Shown: positions 15,816-23,627 of the stretch, piece after piece
Layout of the letters: each line of letters opens with the position of its first letter
Position numbering within the stretch: position 1 is the first letter of the stretch
DNA from: Pseudomonas sp. 8O
GTDB taxonomy: Bacteria; Pseudomonadota; Gammaproteobacteria; Pseudomonadales; Pseudomonadaceae
NCBI RefSeq assembly: GCF_902506495.1
Contig: NZ_LR733264.1
Span: 248,001 to 312,000 of the forward strand
Length of the DNA: 64,000 bases
Reading direction: 5' to 3'
Notes under the pieces: model-generated
The model's database searches: none
What the model was told of the DNA's origin: nothing
What the model saw: only the letters and a program-made list of their open reading frames with translations
Translations under genes and position numbers: made by a program

Positions 15816-16898
15816 TTATTCTCCCGGCCATACGCGCATCACGCGATAAGGCGGTTTGCCGCTGTCGGTGCCACCGGTGAAGGCCGGGGTTTTGTATAGC
15901 TGATTGACCGAGATATACAGCCAGCCGTCGTGACCGACATGTACGCTGTCCGGCCAGTCCAGTCGGGCGTCGCGTACCAGCGGCTTGAGCGTGCCATCGG
16001 TATCGAGCAGGTCGATGCCGTTGTCGTTGAGATTGGTGAAAAAATGCCGGCCCTTGGCGTCGGTGCCGGCGCCGTCGGAAACGGGCTTGGCACCGACTCG
16101 CTGGATGGCAGCCGCGATTTGCTCGTCGCTGGCGCCGTCACGCAGCAGCTTGCTGGGCAACGAGTACCAGCTTTTGCCGCTCATTGCACCGAAGTACAGG
16201 GTGGCATGGTCGGCCGACAGGGTGATCGGATTGACCGCCACGTTGGCAGGTTTGCCCTGGAACTGAATCGGCACGCCGCCGATGACCATTCTGGCGTCGG
16301 GCTCTGCTTGCAGCGCGGCATGGCCGCTGAAGCGCCGCGTCTTGCCGCTGCTGATTTCCACGGCGATCAGGCCGGGGTTGGCAATGTCCGCCAGGTAGAT
16401 CCAGCCAGCGTTGTCGTCGACGGCCAGATCCTGGATGAAGCTGCCTTTGGGCGCGATATCGGCAGGCAGCTCAATGCGATACAGCTCATCGCCAGTCGCC
16501 ACATCGAAGCCCCACAGACGTGTTTTGCCCAGGTTCAGGCCCATGTCGGTTATCCACAGGCGGTTCTTGCCATCGATGGCGATACCCAGCGGCGTATCGA
16601 TCTGCGCATCGTTGGCAGCGGCGGTGCCGCGTTGCACCGTGCTGGTGGGCCAGGGTTTGTAGCTGTCGCGGCCAGTGATCTCGATCAGTTGAGCGGCTGC
16701 GGGCGCCCCCAGGGGATGGACCGTGGCAAACACCCGGTTGTCCGCGCTGGGGGCGACGTTGCCGGGGCGGATCGGTAGTTCGGCGATCACTTCCAGGTCG
16801 CCGACCTTGGCTGCAAGGGCCGAGTTGAAGAACGGTATGGAAAGAGCCAGCAGGGTAGCGCTGGCTGCCCGGCGGATGGGGCGAGAAAGAGACGTCAT
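15816..16898 (-). CDS. major royal jelly/yellow-family (SMP-30-like beta-propeller) secreted protein
   Basis: 360 aa from the ATG at 16896-16898, preceded by AGGAAA. A signal peptide is clear (RRAASATLLALSIPFFNSALA/AK). Propeller repeats follow: PLGIAIDGKNRLWITDMGLN, FIQDLAVDDNAGWIYLADIA and SDGAGTDAKGRHFFTNLNDN are blades typical of the MRJP family. Bacterial members are periplasmic or secreted, with lactonase-like or dopachrome-conversion-like roles proposed for some. It lies in the segment inserted between the duplicated HDAC/GNAT junctions. Confidence 0.8.
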   Translation of the reverse strand: MTSLSRPIRRAASATLLALSIPFFNSALAAKVGDLEVIAELPIRPGNVAPSADNRVFATVHPLGAPAAAQLIEITGRDSYKPWPTSTVQRGTAAANDAQIDTPLGIAIDGKNRLWITDMGLNLGKTRLWGFDVATGDELYRIELPADIAPKGSFIQDLAVDDNAGWIYLADIANPGLIAVEISSGKTRRFSGHAALQAEPDARMVIGGVPIQFQGKPANVAVNPITLSADHATLYFGAMSGKSWYSLPSKLLRDGASDEQIAAAIQRVGAKPVSDGAGTDAKGRHFFTNLNDNGIDLLDTDGTLKPLVRDARLDWPDSVHVGHDGWLYISVNQLYKTPAFTGGTDSGKPPYRVMRVWPGE

Positions 16899-17023
16899 GA
16901 CAGGTTTCCTGTTGTGCGCTGGGAAAGGCGAATGCGCTACACAAGCGTTATTCGCCGTTGCGGCGTAGTGAGCGGCACTGGACATGATGCGGCCCAGGCT
17001 CTGTGGGCCTGGGCCGCTAGCCG

Positions 17024-17524
17024 TTACTTGTAAGCACCAGCCGAGTAAATCAGCTCGTAGCTGTGACTATAGATTTCCAGAATGTTGCCAAAGGGATCTT
17101 CCATATAGACCATGCGGTATGGCTTCTCACCAGGAAAATACTCGCGTACGGGCATGCGCTGCTTGCCACCAGCGGCAACTATCTTGGCGGCAAGTCCTTC
17201 AACGTCTGGATCTTGAACGCAGAAGTGGAAGATACCGCTCTTCCAGTATTCGAAGTTGTTTTGCGGCCTTTCGGCATTGCGAAACTCAAATATCTCTACG
17301 CCGATTCGATCACCTGTTGACAGGTGCGCAATACGGAACGCCCCCCAGCCGGCACCAAATACATCAGTACACATGATTCCAATAGCTGAATCGTCCTCAG
17401 TAATCGTGGTCGGAGGCATGATCAGGTACCAGCCCATGACTTCAGTGTAGAACTTCACGGCGGCATCTAAATCAGTGACCGACAGGCCGAGATGAGAAAA
17501 GCTACGCGGGTAGACAAGTGACAT
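17024..17524 (-). CDS. VOC family protein, divergent from a LysR regulator
   Basis: 166 aa. FSHLGLSVTDLDAAVKFYTE gives the first module strand with a metal-ligand His; GIFHFCVQDPDVEGLAAKIV starts the second half with another His; YMEDPFGNILEIYSHSYELI ends with a Glu ligand. This is a glyoxalase/dioxygenase-like metal site. The coding sequence is visibly lower in GC than neighbouring genes (many ATT, ATA, TTT, AAT), suggesting acquisition from elsewhere. Its head-to-head arrangement with the LysR gene suggests that the regulator controls it. Confidence 0.82.
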   Translation of the reverse strand: MSLVYPRSFSHLGLSVTDLDAAVKFYTEVMGWYLIMPPTTITEDDSAIGIMCTDVFGAGWGAFRIAHLSTGDRIGVEIFEFRNAERPQNNFEYWKSGIFHFCVQDPDVEGLAAKIVAAGGKQRMPVREYFPGEKPYRMVYMEDPFGNILEIYSHSYELIYSAGAYK

Positions 17525-17585
17525 AACCTGTACCTCTTAATCGTTGGTGATGTGGCTAGTCTAGGAAGGCAGTCCCATAATGAAA

Positions 17586-17604
17586 ACAATCATAAGATTA
17601 TTGT
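17586..17604. promoter_or_regulatory. candidate LysR operator
   Basis: ACAAT-N9-ATTGT, an AT-rich inverted repeat in the 97-base gap between the divergent VOC and LysR genes, ending 17 bases before the LysR ATG. Position and symmetry fit a LysR recognition site that would also overlap the regulator's own promoter. No experimental basis. Confidence 0.45.
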
Positions 17605-17621
17605 CTTGATAAGAGATTGTT

Positions 17622-18497
17622 ATGCTAAGTCCGCAATGGCTACGCACCTTCGCCGCCCTGATCGAACAGGGCAGTTTTACACGCTGCGCTGAGCACCTCG
17701 ACCTGACCCAGGCTGCTGTGAGTCAACATGTACAGAAGCTTGAGGAAAAGCTTGGCCCATTGCTGATACGCCGGCCTCGTCAGCTCGAACTAACTCCTGC
17801 TGGGCGAGCGTTATTGAGCTACTGCGAGGAAATCAACGCAGCCGATCAGCGCCTGCACAAGCGCCTATCCGAGCATGATGACAAGCACGGAGAGATCGGT
17901 TTGATCTGTCCCGGCAGCATCGGACTGGCCCTTTACCCCATTCTGTTGAATTTGCAGCAGGCGAATCCCGGTCTGATCATTCGACAACGTTTTGCCCCGG
18001 ATAGAGAGGTGCTCGAAGCAGTGCTGGATAATCGCTTCGAGTTGGGCCTGGTCACGCTCAAGCCTGACGACCCGCGTCTTTGCATGAGTCGCTTCACCGA
18101 GGAGCCGCTGGAGCTGATCGCACCCGCCTCAGAGCGAGTCGAAGGTTGGGAGGATCTGAGACGCATAGGCTTCATCGATCACCCAGATGGCCGCGCCATG
18201 GGTAGTCGTCTGCTCAGTCGTTACTACCCTGACGAATCAGGTATCGGCAGTCTTCCCTGTCGTGGCTTTACCAACCAGATTGGTCTGATTCTTGAGCCTG
18301 TTGCACGAGGGTTGGGCTTTACGGTGTTACCGCGCTATGCACGTTTGGCGTTTCAACGCCCAGAAAGTATCCAGGTCATCGAGGGGCCACGGTTAGTAGA
18401 GGACACTCTATGGCTAATACATCGCGCCGAATGGCCACTATCTACTCGGGCAGAGCTGGTCGTTCAAATACTGAGGGCGCAGATTAAAGGTCTGTGA
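17622..18497 (+). CDS. LysR-family transcriptional regulator
   Basis: 291 aa. The winged HTH is at residues 1-60: LRTFAALIEQGSFTRCAEHL, then LTQAAVSQHVQKLEEKLGP. The effector domain begins around residue 90 (GEIGLICPGSIGLALYPILL). VTLKPDDPRL and FTNQIGLILEPVARGLGFTV are typical of the ligand pocket and dimer interface. Like the VOC gene it is less GC-rich than the surroundings. Probable activator or repressor of the VOC gene; the effector is unknown. Confidence 0.9.
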   Translation: MLSPQWLRTFAALIEQGSFTRCAEHLDLTQAAVSQHVQKLEEKLGPLLIRRPRQLELTPAGRALLSYCEEINAADQRLHKRLSEHDDKHGEIGLICPGSIGLALYPILLNLQQANPGLIIRQRFAPDREVLEAVLDNRFELGLVTLKPDDPRLCMSRFTEEPLELIAPASERVEGWEDLRRIGFIDHPDGRAMGSRLLSRYYPDESGIGSLPCRGFTNQIGLILEPVARGLGFTVLPRYARLAFQRPESIQVIEGPRLVEDTLWLIHRAEWPLSTRAELVVQILRAQIKGL

Positions 18498-18505
18498 CCG
18501 CGGAA

Positions 18506-18905
18506 CTACTCCTGGCAAGCAGGTTTCCCGTTGGACGGTAGACGTTCAGGCAATGAACTGACCTTCTGCGTTGGCAGCTTCGACAGTGCGCCTTTGAGAT
18601 AGGTATTGGGATCATGCCCATTCATCCGCGCCGACTGGATCAGGCTGATGATCGCCGCCGCGCGTTTACCGCTGCGCAGCGAGCCGGCAAACAACCAGTT
18701 CGAGCGTCCAAGAGCTTATGGTCGAATCTGGTTCTCGATTTGGTTGTTGTCGATGGGTACCGCTCCATCTTCCAGGTAGCGCGTCAGCGCTACCCAGCGT
18801 TTGAGGCTGTAATCCAGGGCTATGGCCGTTGCTGATCCGTTGGGCACAAGATCACGCTGGGCAAGCATCCAGTCATGTAGCGCTTTGAGGATCGATGAAG
18901 CCTTG
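18506..18905 (-). pseudogene. IS66-family transposase (TnpC) C-terminal remnant
   Basis: In one minus-strand frame: ALHDWMLAQRDLVPNGSATA, LDYSLKRWVALTRYLEDGAV, PIDNNQIENQIRP, then a TAA at 18716-18718, then ALGRSNWLFAGSLRSGKRAA and SLIQSARMNGHDPNTYLKGA. This is the conserved C-terminal part of IS66 transposases, and the TAA falls where such proteins normally have a residue (often Trp) before ALGRSNW. Everything N-terminal, the other IS genes and the terminal repeats are missing. It is a dead relic inside the inserted segment. Confidence 0.88.
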
Positions 18906-18965
18906 TCAGCAAAGATGAAAAAGACTGGCCCTGTTGAACGTCTTTCAATCGGCGCACGAAAGTCG

Positions 18966-19583
18966 TCACAGCACGTAGAACAGAATCGCCACGAAGTGCA
19001 GCAGGCTGCCGGCCATGACGAACAGGTGCCAGATGCCATGCCAATGGCGAAAGCGACTGTCGTAAGCGAAGAAAATGATGCCCACGGTGTAGAGCACGCC
19101 ACCCGCCGCCAGCCATTTGAAACCTGTCATACCCAGGGCAGCGATCAAGGGTTTTACCGCCACCAGCACGATCCAGCCCATCACCGCGTAGATGATCAAC
19201 GACAGCACGCGTGCTTCGGAGCGGGGTTTGATTTCCTGCAGCATGCCGATCAGCGCAAGGCTCCATACGATGCCGAACAAGCTCCAGCCCCAGGGACCAC
19301 GTAGGGTTACCAGACAGAAAGGGGTGTAACTGCCGGCAATAAGCAGGTAGATCGACAGGTGATCGAGTTTTTGCATCACCCGTTTCGCCGGGCCGCGCAT
19401 GCTGTGGTAGAGGGTGGAGATGCTGTACAGCAATATCAGGGTGACGCCATAGATGGCCACCGCGACGATCTTCCAGAGATCGCCCGTGGAGCTGGCCAGT
19501 GCCAGCAGCCATACCGCACCGATGGCTGCAAGCACAGCGCCGATCAGGTGGCTCCAGGCGTTGAATTTTTCTCCGTGGTACAT
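18966..19583 (-). CDS. trhA: TrhA/hemolysin III (PAQR-like) membrane protein
   Basis: 205 aa with seven predicted membrane segments. The family's metal-site residues can be seen: NAWSHLIGA (His in helix 1), LYHSMRGPAKRVMQKLDHLS (Ser/His...Asp) and FRHWHGIWHLFVMAGSLLHF (His cluster in the last helix). Hemolysin III homologues are inner-membrane proteins linked to membrane-lipid homeostasis rather than lysis. It sits between the IS66 relic and the broken HDAC copy, so it is the rightmost gene of the inserted segment. Confidence 0.88.
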   Translation of the reverse strand: MYHGEKFNAWSHLIGAVLAAIGAVWLLALASSTGDLWKIVAVAIYGVTLILLYSISTLYHSMRGPAKRVMQKLDHLSIYLLIAGSYTPFCLVTLRGPWGWSLFGIVWSLALIGMLQEIKPRSEARVLSLIIYAVMGWIVLVAVKPLIAALGMTGFKWLAAGGVLYTVGIIFFAYDSRFRHWHGIWHLFVMAGSLLHFVAILFYVL

Positions 19584-19605
19584 GCTATCTGCCGTCTTCC
19601 GTTAC

Positions 19606-19813
19606 GCCTGGCTTTGCCAGACCTTTTCTGCGCGGGTTTTCGTATGACAGCTCGCCAGCCATGTAGCAAGCCCCGTAGTTGGAGGGCGAGGACCTCCGCT
19701 GGAGACCGTTCGGGACGATGCAGTTAAGCATCGGTGGTCCGGCCGCTGTCGACCAGATGCTCGTGCAGCATGCGGGAAAGGCGGGCTGTAAGCGGCTTAC
19801 AATAAGTGCACAT
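19606..19813 (-). pseudogene. truncated, decayed copy of the HDAC-like gene 5' part
   Basis: Minus-strand reading gives YMAGELSYENPRRKGLA, matching YMAGELSYEDQRRLGLP of the intact gene at 14628-15563. The nucleotide match continues through blocks such as TCGTATGACAGCTCGCCAGCCATGTA, CATCGGTGGTC-GGCC, TGTCGACCAG and AAAGGCGGGCTGTA, with indels that destroy the frame. It ends exactly where the homologous HDAC start would be and runs into the shared intergenic block before the GNAT gene. Confidence 0.85.
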
Positions 19814-19855
19814 CGAGTCGACGCTATATGGTCGCAGCCAATCGAGACAATCGCC

Positions 19856-20416
19856 ATGCCCCTGATCGAAACCTCCACTGAGCGCCTGCTGCTGCGCACC
19901 TGGCGCGACAGTGATCTGTCGGCGCTGGTCGCACTCAATGCCGATGCCGAGGTGATGCGTCATTTTCCCGCGCCTATGGATGCCGAGCAGAGTGCACAAC
20001 TGCTGGCGCGCATCCGTGCGCATTTCGATGAGCACGGCTTTGGCTTCTGGGCTTTGGAGCGGCGTGACACTGGCGAACTGATCGGCGTCACCGGCCTGGC
20101 ACAGGTCGGCTTCGATGCGCCGTTCGTACCGGCTGTGGAAATCGGCTGGCGCCTGGCGCGGGCGCACTGGCGTCAGGGCTATGCCCGCGAGGCGGCGCGT
20201 GCTGCCCTGGCCGTGGCCTTCGAGCGGCTTGGGTTGGACGAGGTACTGAGCTTCACCGTGCCGGCGAATCTGCCGTCACAGGCGGTGATGCGCAGCATCG
20301 GTATGCAGCGCGACGAGAGCGGCGATTTTCTCCATCCGCGCGTGCCGTCCGGTCACCCCTTGCAACCGCACGTGCTCTATCGCATAAGCCGCGAGCGGTG
20401 GGAGGCGCAGCGATGA
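19856..20416 (+). CDS. GNAT-family N-acetyltransferase (RimJ/RimL-like)
   Basis: 186 aa. Begins MPLIETSTERLLLRTWRDSD, the usual start of RimJ/RimL-type acetyltransferases. The acetyl-CoA loop region is VEIGWRLARAHWRQGYAREA, and LDEVLSFTVPANLPSQAVMR follows with the conserved Asn-x-x-Ser for CoA contact. It acetylates either small amines or protein N-termini; the substrate is not evident. Its stop overlaps the ATG of the SagB-like gene (ATGA), so the two are translationally coupled. A copy of its first codons lies at 15605. Confidence 0.88.
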   Translation: MPLIETSTERLLLRTWRDSDLSALVALNADAEVMRHFPAPMDAEQSAQLLARIRAHFDEHGFGFWALERRDTGELIGVTGLAQVGFDAPFVPAVEIGWRLARAHWRQGYAREAARAALAVAFERLGLDEVLSFTVPANLPSQAVMRSIGMQRDESGDFLHPRVPSGHPLQPHVLYRISRERWEAQR

Positions 20417-22002
20417 CGGACGTGCTCGCCTATCACCAGCTCAGCAAACACGCCCCCGAGCGCTTCGCACCGGGGCCGGGGCAACTGGACTGGGCGAACC
20501 AGCCAGCGCCCTTTCGCCGTTACGAGGGGGCTCGGCTGATCGAGCTGTACCACCGCCCGCTGGAGGAAGGGCCGGCTTATGACTCAGCTTTCGCTGGACC
20601 GCATAGGCCGCCCGCGCCGCTGGGTCGCACCAGCGTCTCGCAACTGCTGTACGACAGCCTGGCCATTTCCGCCTGGAAGGAGGCCGGCGGCAGCCGCTGG
20701 GCGCTGCGGGTAAACCCGTCGTCTGGCAACCTGCACCCGACCGAGGCCTACCTGTTGCTGCCGCCGGGAGTCGTGGATGAGACTGGTGTGCTGGCACATT
20801 ACGCGCCGGATCTGCATGCGCTGGAGGTGCGCTGCGACCTGCCTGCGCCGCTCGGCCAGCAGCTTGCCAACAGCCTGCCGCCGGGTGGTTTTCTTCTTGG
20901 CCTGAGTAGCATTGCCTGGCGCGAAGCCTGGAAGTACGGCGAGCGCGCCTACCGCTACTGTCAGCACGATCTCGGCCATGCCCTGGCTGCGCTGGCCATC
21001 GCCGCCAGCGTGCAAGGCTGGCAGGTGCGTATGCTGCATGGCGTGGCCGAAGTGCGTCTGGACGGCCTGCTGGGGCTGGATGATGAGGGCTTTCATGAGG
21101 CCGAACACGGCGACTGTCTGCTGTGGATCGGCCCGGTGCAGACGATGGAGTTTGCGCTGCCCGAGCCCCTGCTGACCGGGCTGGCGCAGCTTGAGCGGGC
21201 CGGTGTGCCCAATCGTCTGTCACGCGACTATCGCCACTGGCCCGAGCTGCAGCGCATACATGGGCTATGCCGTGCACCGGCACGTCCTCGCGCCGCCTGG
21301 AGCGTAGATGTTGCTGGTGTTCGCAATGACAACCCCGGCCTGCCCTTGAGGCCCATCCTGCATCGCCGGCGCAGTGCGCAGAGCATGGACGGCCGCAGCG
21401 GTATTCAGGCTGCACTGCTGCTGGCCTGGCTGCGCCGCCTGATGCCGGTGCAATCGCCGGTGCCGTTCGCCGTCACCGGTGAGCCGAGCGAGATCGACCT
21501 GCTGCTGTTCGTTCATCGTGTGCAGGGCCTGGCGCCCGGTCTGTACTGGCTGGATCGCACGGGCAGCGGCGTGCAGTCGCTGCGCGAGGACTATCTGTGG
21601 CAGCGGGTGGACGACGAACTGCCGCTGTACCGTCTGCTCGAAGGCGATGCCCGTGGTCTGGCGGGCTTTCTCAGTTGCGGTCAGGACATTGCCGCCGACG
21701 GTTGTGTGGCCCTGGCCATGCTGGCGCGGGTGGAGAGCACTGTTGCCAATGGCAATTGGCGTTATCCCCGGCTCTACTGGGAATGTGGCCAGATCGGCCA
21801 GTTGCTCTACCTGGAAGCTGAGGCGGCGGGGCTCTCCGGAACGGGAATCGGCTGCTATTTCGACGACGCTTTGCGGGAATTGCTCGAAGATGCCGACAGC
21901 GGTTGGCAAAGTCTTTACCATTTCACCCTTGGCCGCGCTGTATGGGATGAACGCCTGACGTCCCTGCCGGCCTATTCCCAACCGCGATTACCAGACCGTT
22001 GA
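20413..22002 (+). CDS. SagB/ThcOx-family nitroreductase-like dehydrogenase
   Basis: 529 aa from ATG 20413. Two nitroreductase-type halves are visible. The N-terminal one has VNPSSGNLHPTEAYLLLP (flavin-binding Asn/Ser signature) and ends in AYRYCQHDLGHALAALAIAA. The C-terminal one has FLSCGQDIAADGCVALAML, LYWECGQIGQLLYLEAEAAG and LSGTGIGCYFDD. SagB-type enzymes are FMN dehydrogenases that in peptide clusters oxidise azolines to azoles; stand-alone members are common and uncharacterised. No YcaO or precursor peptide is nearby. The TGA stop is contributed by the long-hairpin repeat at its 3' end. Confidence 0.82.
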   Translation: MTDVLAYHQLSKHAPERFAPGPGQLDWANQPAPFRRYEGARLIELYHRPLEEGPAYDSAFAGPHRPPAPLGRTSVSQLLYDSLAISAWKEAGGSRWALRVNPSSGNLHPTEAYLLLPPGVVDETGVLAHYAPDLHALEVRCDLPAPLGQQLANSLPPGGFLLGLSSIAWREAWKYGERAYRYCQHDLGHALAALAIAASVQGWQVRMLHGVAEVRLDGLLGLDDEGFHEAEHGDCLLWIGPVQTMEFALPEPLLTGLAQLERAGVPNRLSRDYRHWPELQRIHGLCRAPARPRAAWSVDVAGVRNDNPGLPLRPILHRRRSAQSMDGRSGIQAALLLAWLRRLMPVQSPVPFAVTGEPSEIDLLLFVHRVQGLAPGLYWLDRTGSGVQSLREDYLWQRVDDELPLYRLLEGDARGLAGFLSCGQDIAADGCVALAMLARVESTVANGNWRYPRLYWECGQIGQLLYLEAEAAGLSGTGIGCYFDDALRELLEDADSGWQSLYHFTLGRAVWDERLTSLPAYSQPRLPDR

Positions 22003-22134
22003 AAAAACGTAGGCGAGGCAGGCAAGACAAGGCAAAAACGGCCGAAAAAGCGCAGTTTAGTATACTAAATGAGCATTTTGAGGGCGTTTTTAACGCAGTA
22101 TTGCCAACGCAGATAGTTTTTCAACGGTCTGTTA
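21989..22134. repeat. long-hairpin repeat element, copy 3
   Basis: 146 bp, ends TACCAGACCGTTG/CAACGGTCTGTTA. Relative to copies 1 and 2 the tips have changed together (ACCGTTG with CAACGGT), the centre is TTTAGTATACTAAA, and the GGCTCGC hairpin has been lost. The SagB-like gene ends in it (TGA at 22000-22002) and the TesB gene starts 23 bases after it. Confidence 0.9.
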
Positions 22135-22156
22135 CCCCTGCACGAGGAGACAATCC

Positions 22157-23026
22157 ATGACCCAGGTACTCGACGATCTGGTCGCGCTGCTGAGCCTGGA
22201 ACAGATCGAGGAAAACCTGTTCCGTGGCCGCAGCCAGGATCTCGGTTTTCGCCAGTTGTTCGGTGGCCAGGTGCTTGGCCAATGCATTTCCGCCGCCAGC
22301 CAGACGGTCGAGGAGGCGCGCCACGTGCACTCCATGCACGGCTACTTCCTGCGCCCGGGCGATGCCAGCCTGCCGGTGGTTTATCAGGTCGAGCGCACCC
22401 GCGATGGCGGCAGCTTCAGCACCCGTCGCGTGGTGGCGGTGCAGAAGGGCAAGCCGATCTTCTTCTGCAGTGCCTCGTTTCAGTATGACGAAGAGGGGTT
22501 TCACCATCAGAGCGAGATGCCGGGCGTCCCCGGCCCCGAGGACCTGAAGTCGGAAACCGAGCTGGCGCGCATGGTCGCGCCGATGATTCCCGAGCGCATG
22601 CGCGAGCGTGCGATCAGCGACAAGCCTATCGAGATTCGCCCGGTTACCCTGATCAACCCCTTTGCCCCGCAACCCTGCGAGCCGGTCAAATACGTGTGGT
22701 TCCGCGCCGCCGGCGAGCTGCCTGACGACCCGCAGCTGCACAAGTACCTGCTGGCTTACGCCAGTGATTTCAACCTGCTGACCACCTCGATGCAGCCCCA
22801 CGGTGTGTCGGTGTTCCAGAAGTTCATGCAGGTGGCCAGCCTTGACCATTCGCTGTGGTTCCACCGCAACCTGCGTATGGACGACTGGCTGCTGTACGCC
22901 ATGGACAGCCCCTGGGCCGGCAATGCCCGTGGTTTCTCCCGCGCCAGCATTTACAACCGTCAGGGCGAACTGGTGGCCTCCGTCGCCCAGGAAGGCCTGA
23001 CCCGCGTGCGTGAGGACTGGAAGTGA
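22157..23026 (+). CDS. tesB: acyl-CoA thioesterase II
   Basis: 289 aa, the usual TesB length. Double hot-dog fold: N-terminal LFRGRSQDLGFRQLFGGQVL and HSMHGYFLRPGDASLPVVYQ, then the C-terminal catalytic half with YASDFNLLTTSMQPHG (Asp204-type residue) and LDHSLWFHRNLRMDDWLLY, and QEGLTRVRE at the end. It hydrolyses medium to long acyl-CoAs in the cytoplasm. Its TGA overlaps the GTG start of the HAD gene. Confidence 0.94.
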   Translation: MTQVLDDLVALLSLEQIEENLFRGRSQDLGFRQLFGGQVLGQCISAASQTVEEARHVHSMHGYFLRPGDASLPVVYQVERTRDGGSFSTRRVVAVQKGKPIFFCSASFQYDEEGFHHQSEMPGVPGPEDLKSETELARMVAPMIPERMRERAISDKPIEIRPVTLINPFAPQPCEPVKYVWFRAAGELPDDPQLHKYLLAYASDFNLLTTSMQPHGVSVFQKFMQVASLDHSLWFHRNLRMDDWLLYAMDSPWAGNARGFSRASIYNRQGELVASVAQEGLTRVREDWK

Positions 23027-23616
23027 AGACACTGCGTGAGGCGCGTCACTGGGTGTTCGACATGGACGGCACTCTGACTCTGGCGGTGCATGATTTTCCG
23101 GCGATCAAGCGGACGCTGGGCATTCCCCAGGAGGATGACATTCTCCATCACCTGGCGGCGCTGCCGGCGGAGGAGGCCGCGCAGAAGCATGCCTGGCTGC
23201 TGGAGCATGAACGCGAGCTGGCGGTAGCCTCGCGCCCGGCACCAGGTGCCATCGAGCTGGTGCGTACCCTGAGCGAGCGTGGCTGCCAGCTCGGCATCCT
23301 GACCCGCAATGCTTACGAACTGGCGCTGCTGACGCTGCAGGCCATCGGCCTGGATGACTGCTTCGCCACGGCGGACGTTCTCGGCCGTGATGAAGCTCCG
23401 CCCAAGCCTCATCCGGGCGGATTGCTGCACCTGGCCGAGCGCTGGAGTGTCAGGCCGCGTGAGCTGGTAATGGTCGGCGACTACCGCTTCGACCTGGAGT
23501 GCGCCCAGGCCGCCGGTGCGCGCAGCGTGCTGGTCAACATGCCGGACAACCCCTGGCCGGAGCTGACCGAGCTGCACGCGCAGGATTGCGCGCAGCTGTT
23601 GGCGGGGCTGGGCTGA
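23023..23616 (+). CDS. HAD-superfamily hydrolase
   Basis: 197 aa, GTG start at 23023 overlapping the tesB stop (GTGA). All four HAD motifs are present: FDMDGTLTL (nucleophile Asp and acid/base Asp), ILTRNAYE (Thr), KPHPGGLLHL (Lys) and VMVGDYRFDLECAQAAGA (acidic pair). A helical cap of about 60 residues sits between motifs 1 and 2, as in phosphoglycolate-phosphatase-like enzymes. The substrate is probably a small phosphate ester. Coupled translation with TesB is conserved in style but gives no pathway. Confidence 0.88.
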   Translation: MKTLREARHWVFDMDGTLTLAVHDFPAIKRTLGIPQEDDILHHLAALPAEEAAQKHAWLLEHERELAVASRPAPGAIELVRTLSERGCQLGILTRNAYELALLTLQAIGLDDCFATADVLGRDEAPPKPHPGGLLHLAERWSVRPRELVMVGDYRFDLECAQAAGARSVLVNMPDNPWPELTELHAQDCAQLLAGLG

Positions 23617-23627
23617 GCGGCGAGGTC

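Noticed and set aside
18966..19583. Hemolysin III as a toxin
   Set aside because: The PAQR/TrhA family is involved in membrane homeostasis; nothing else here suggests a virulence function.
20413..22002. SagB-like gene as part of a ribosomal-peptide cluster
   Set aside because: No YcaO, transporter or precursor-like small ORF was found within about 10 kb on either side.
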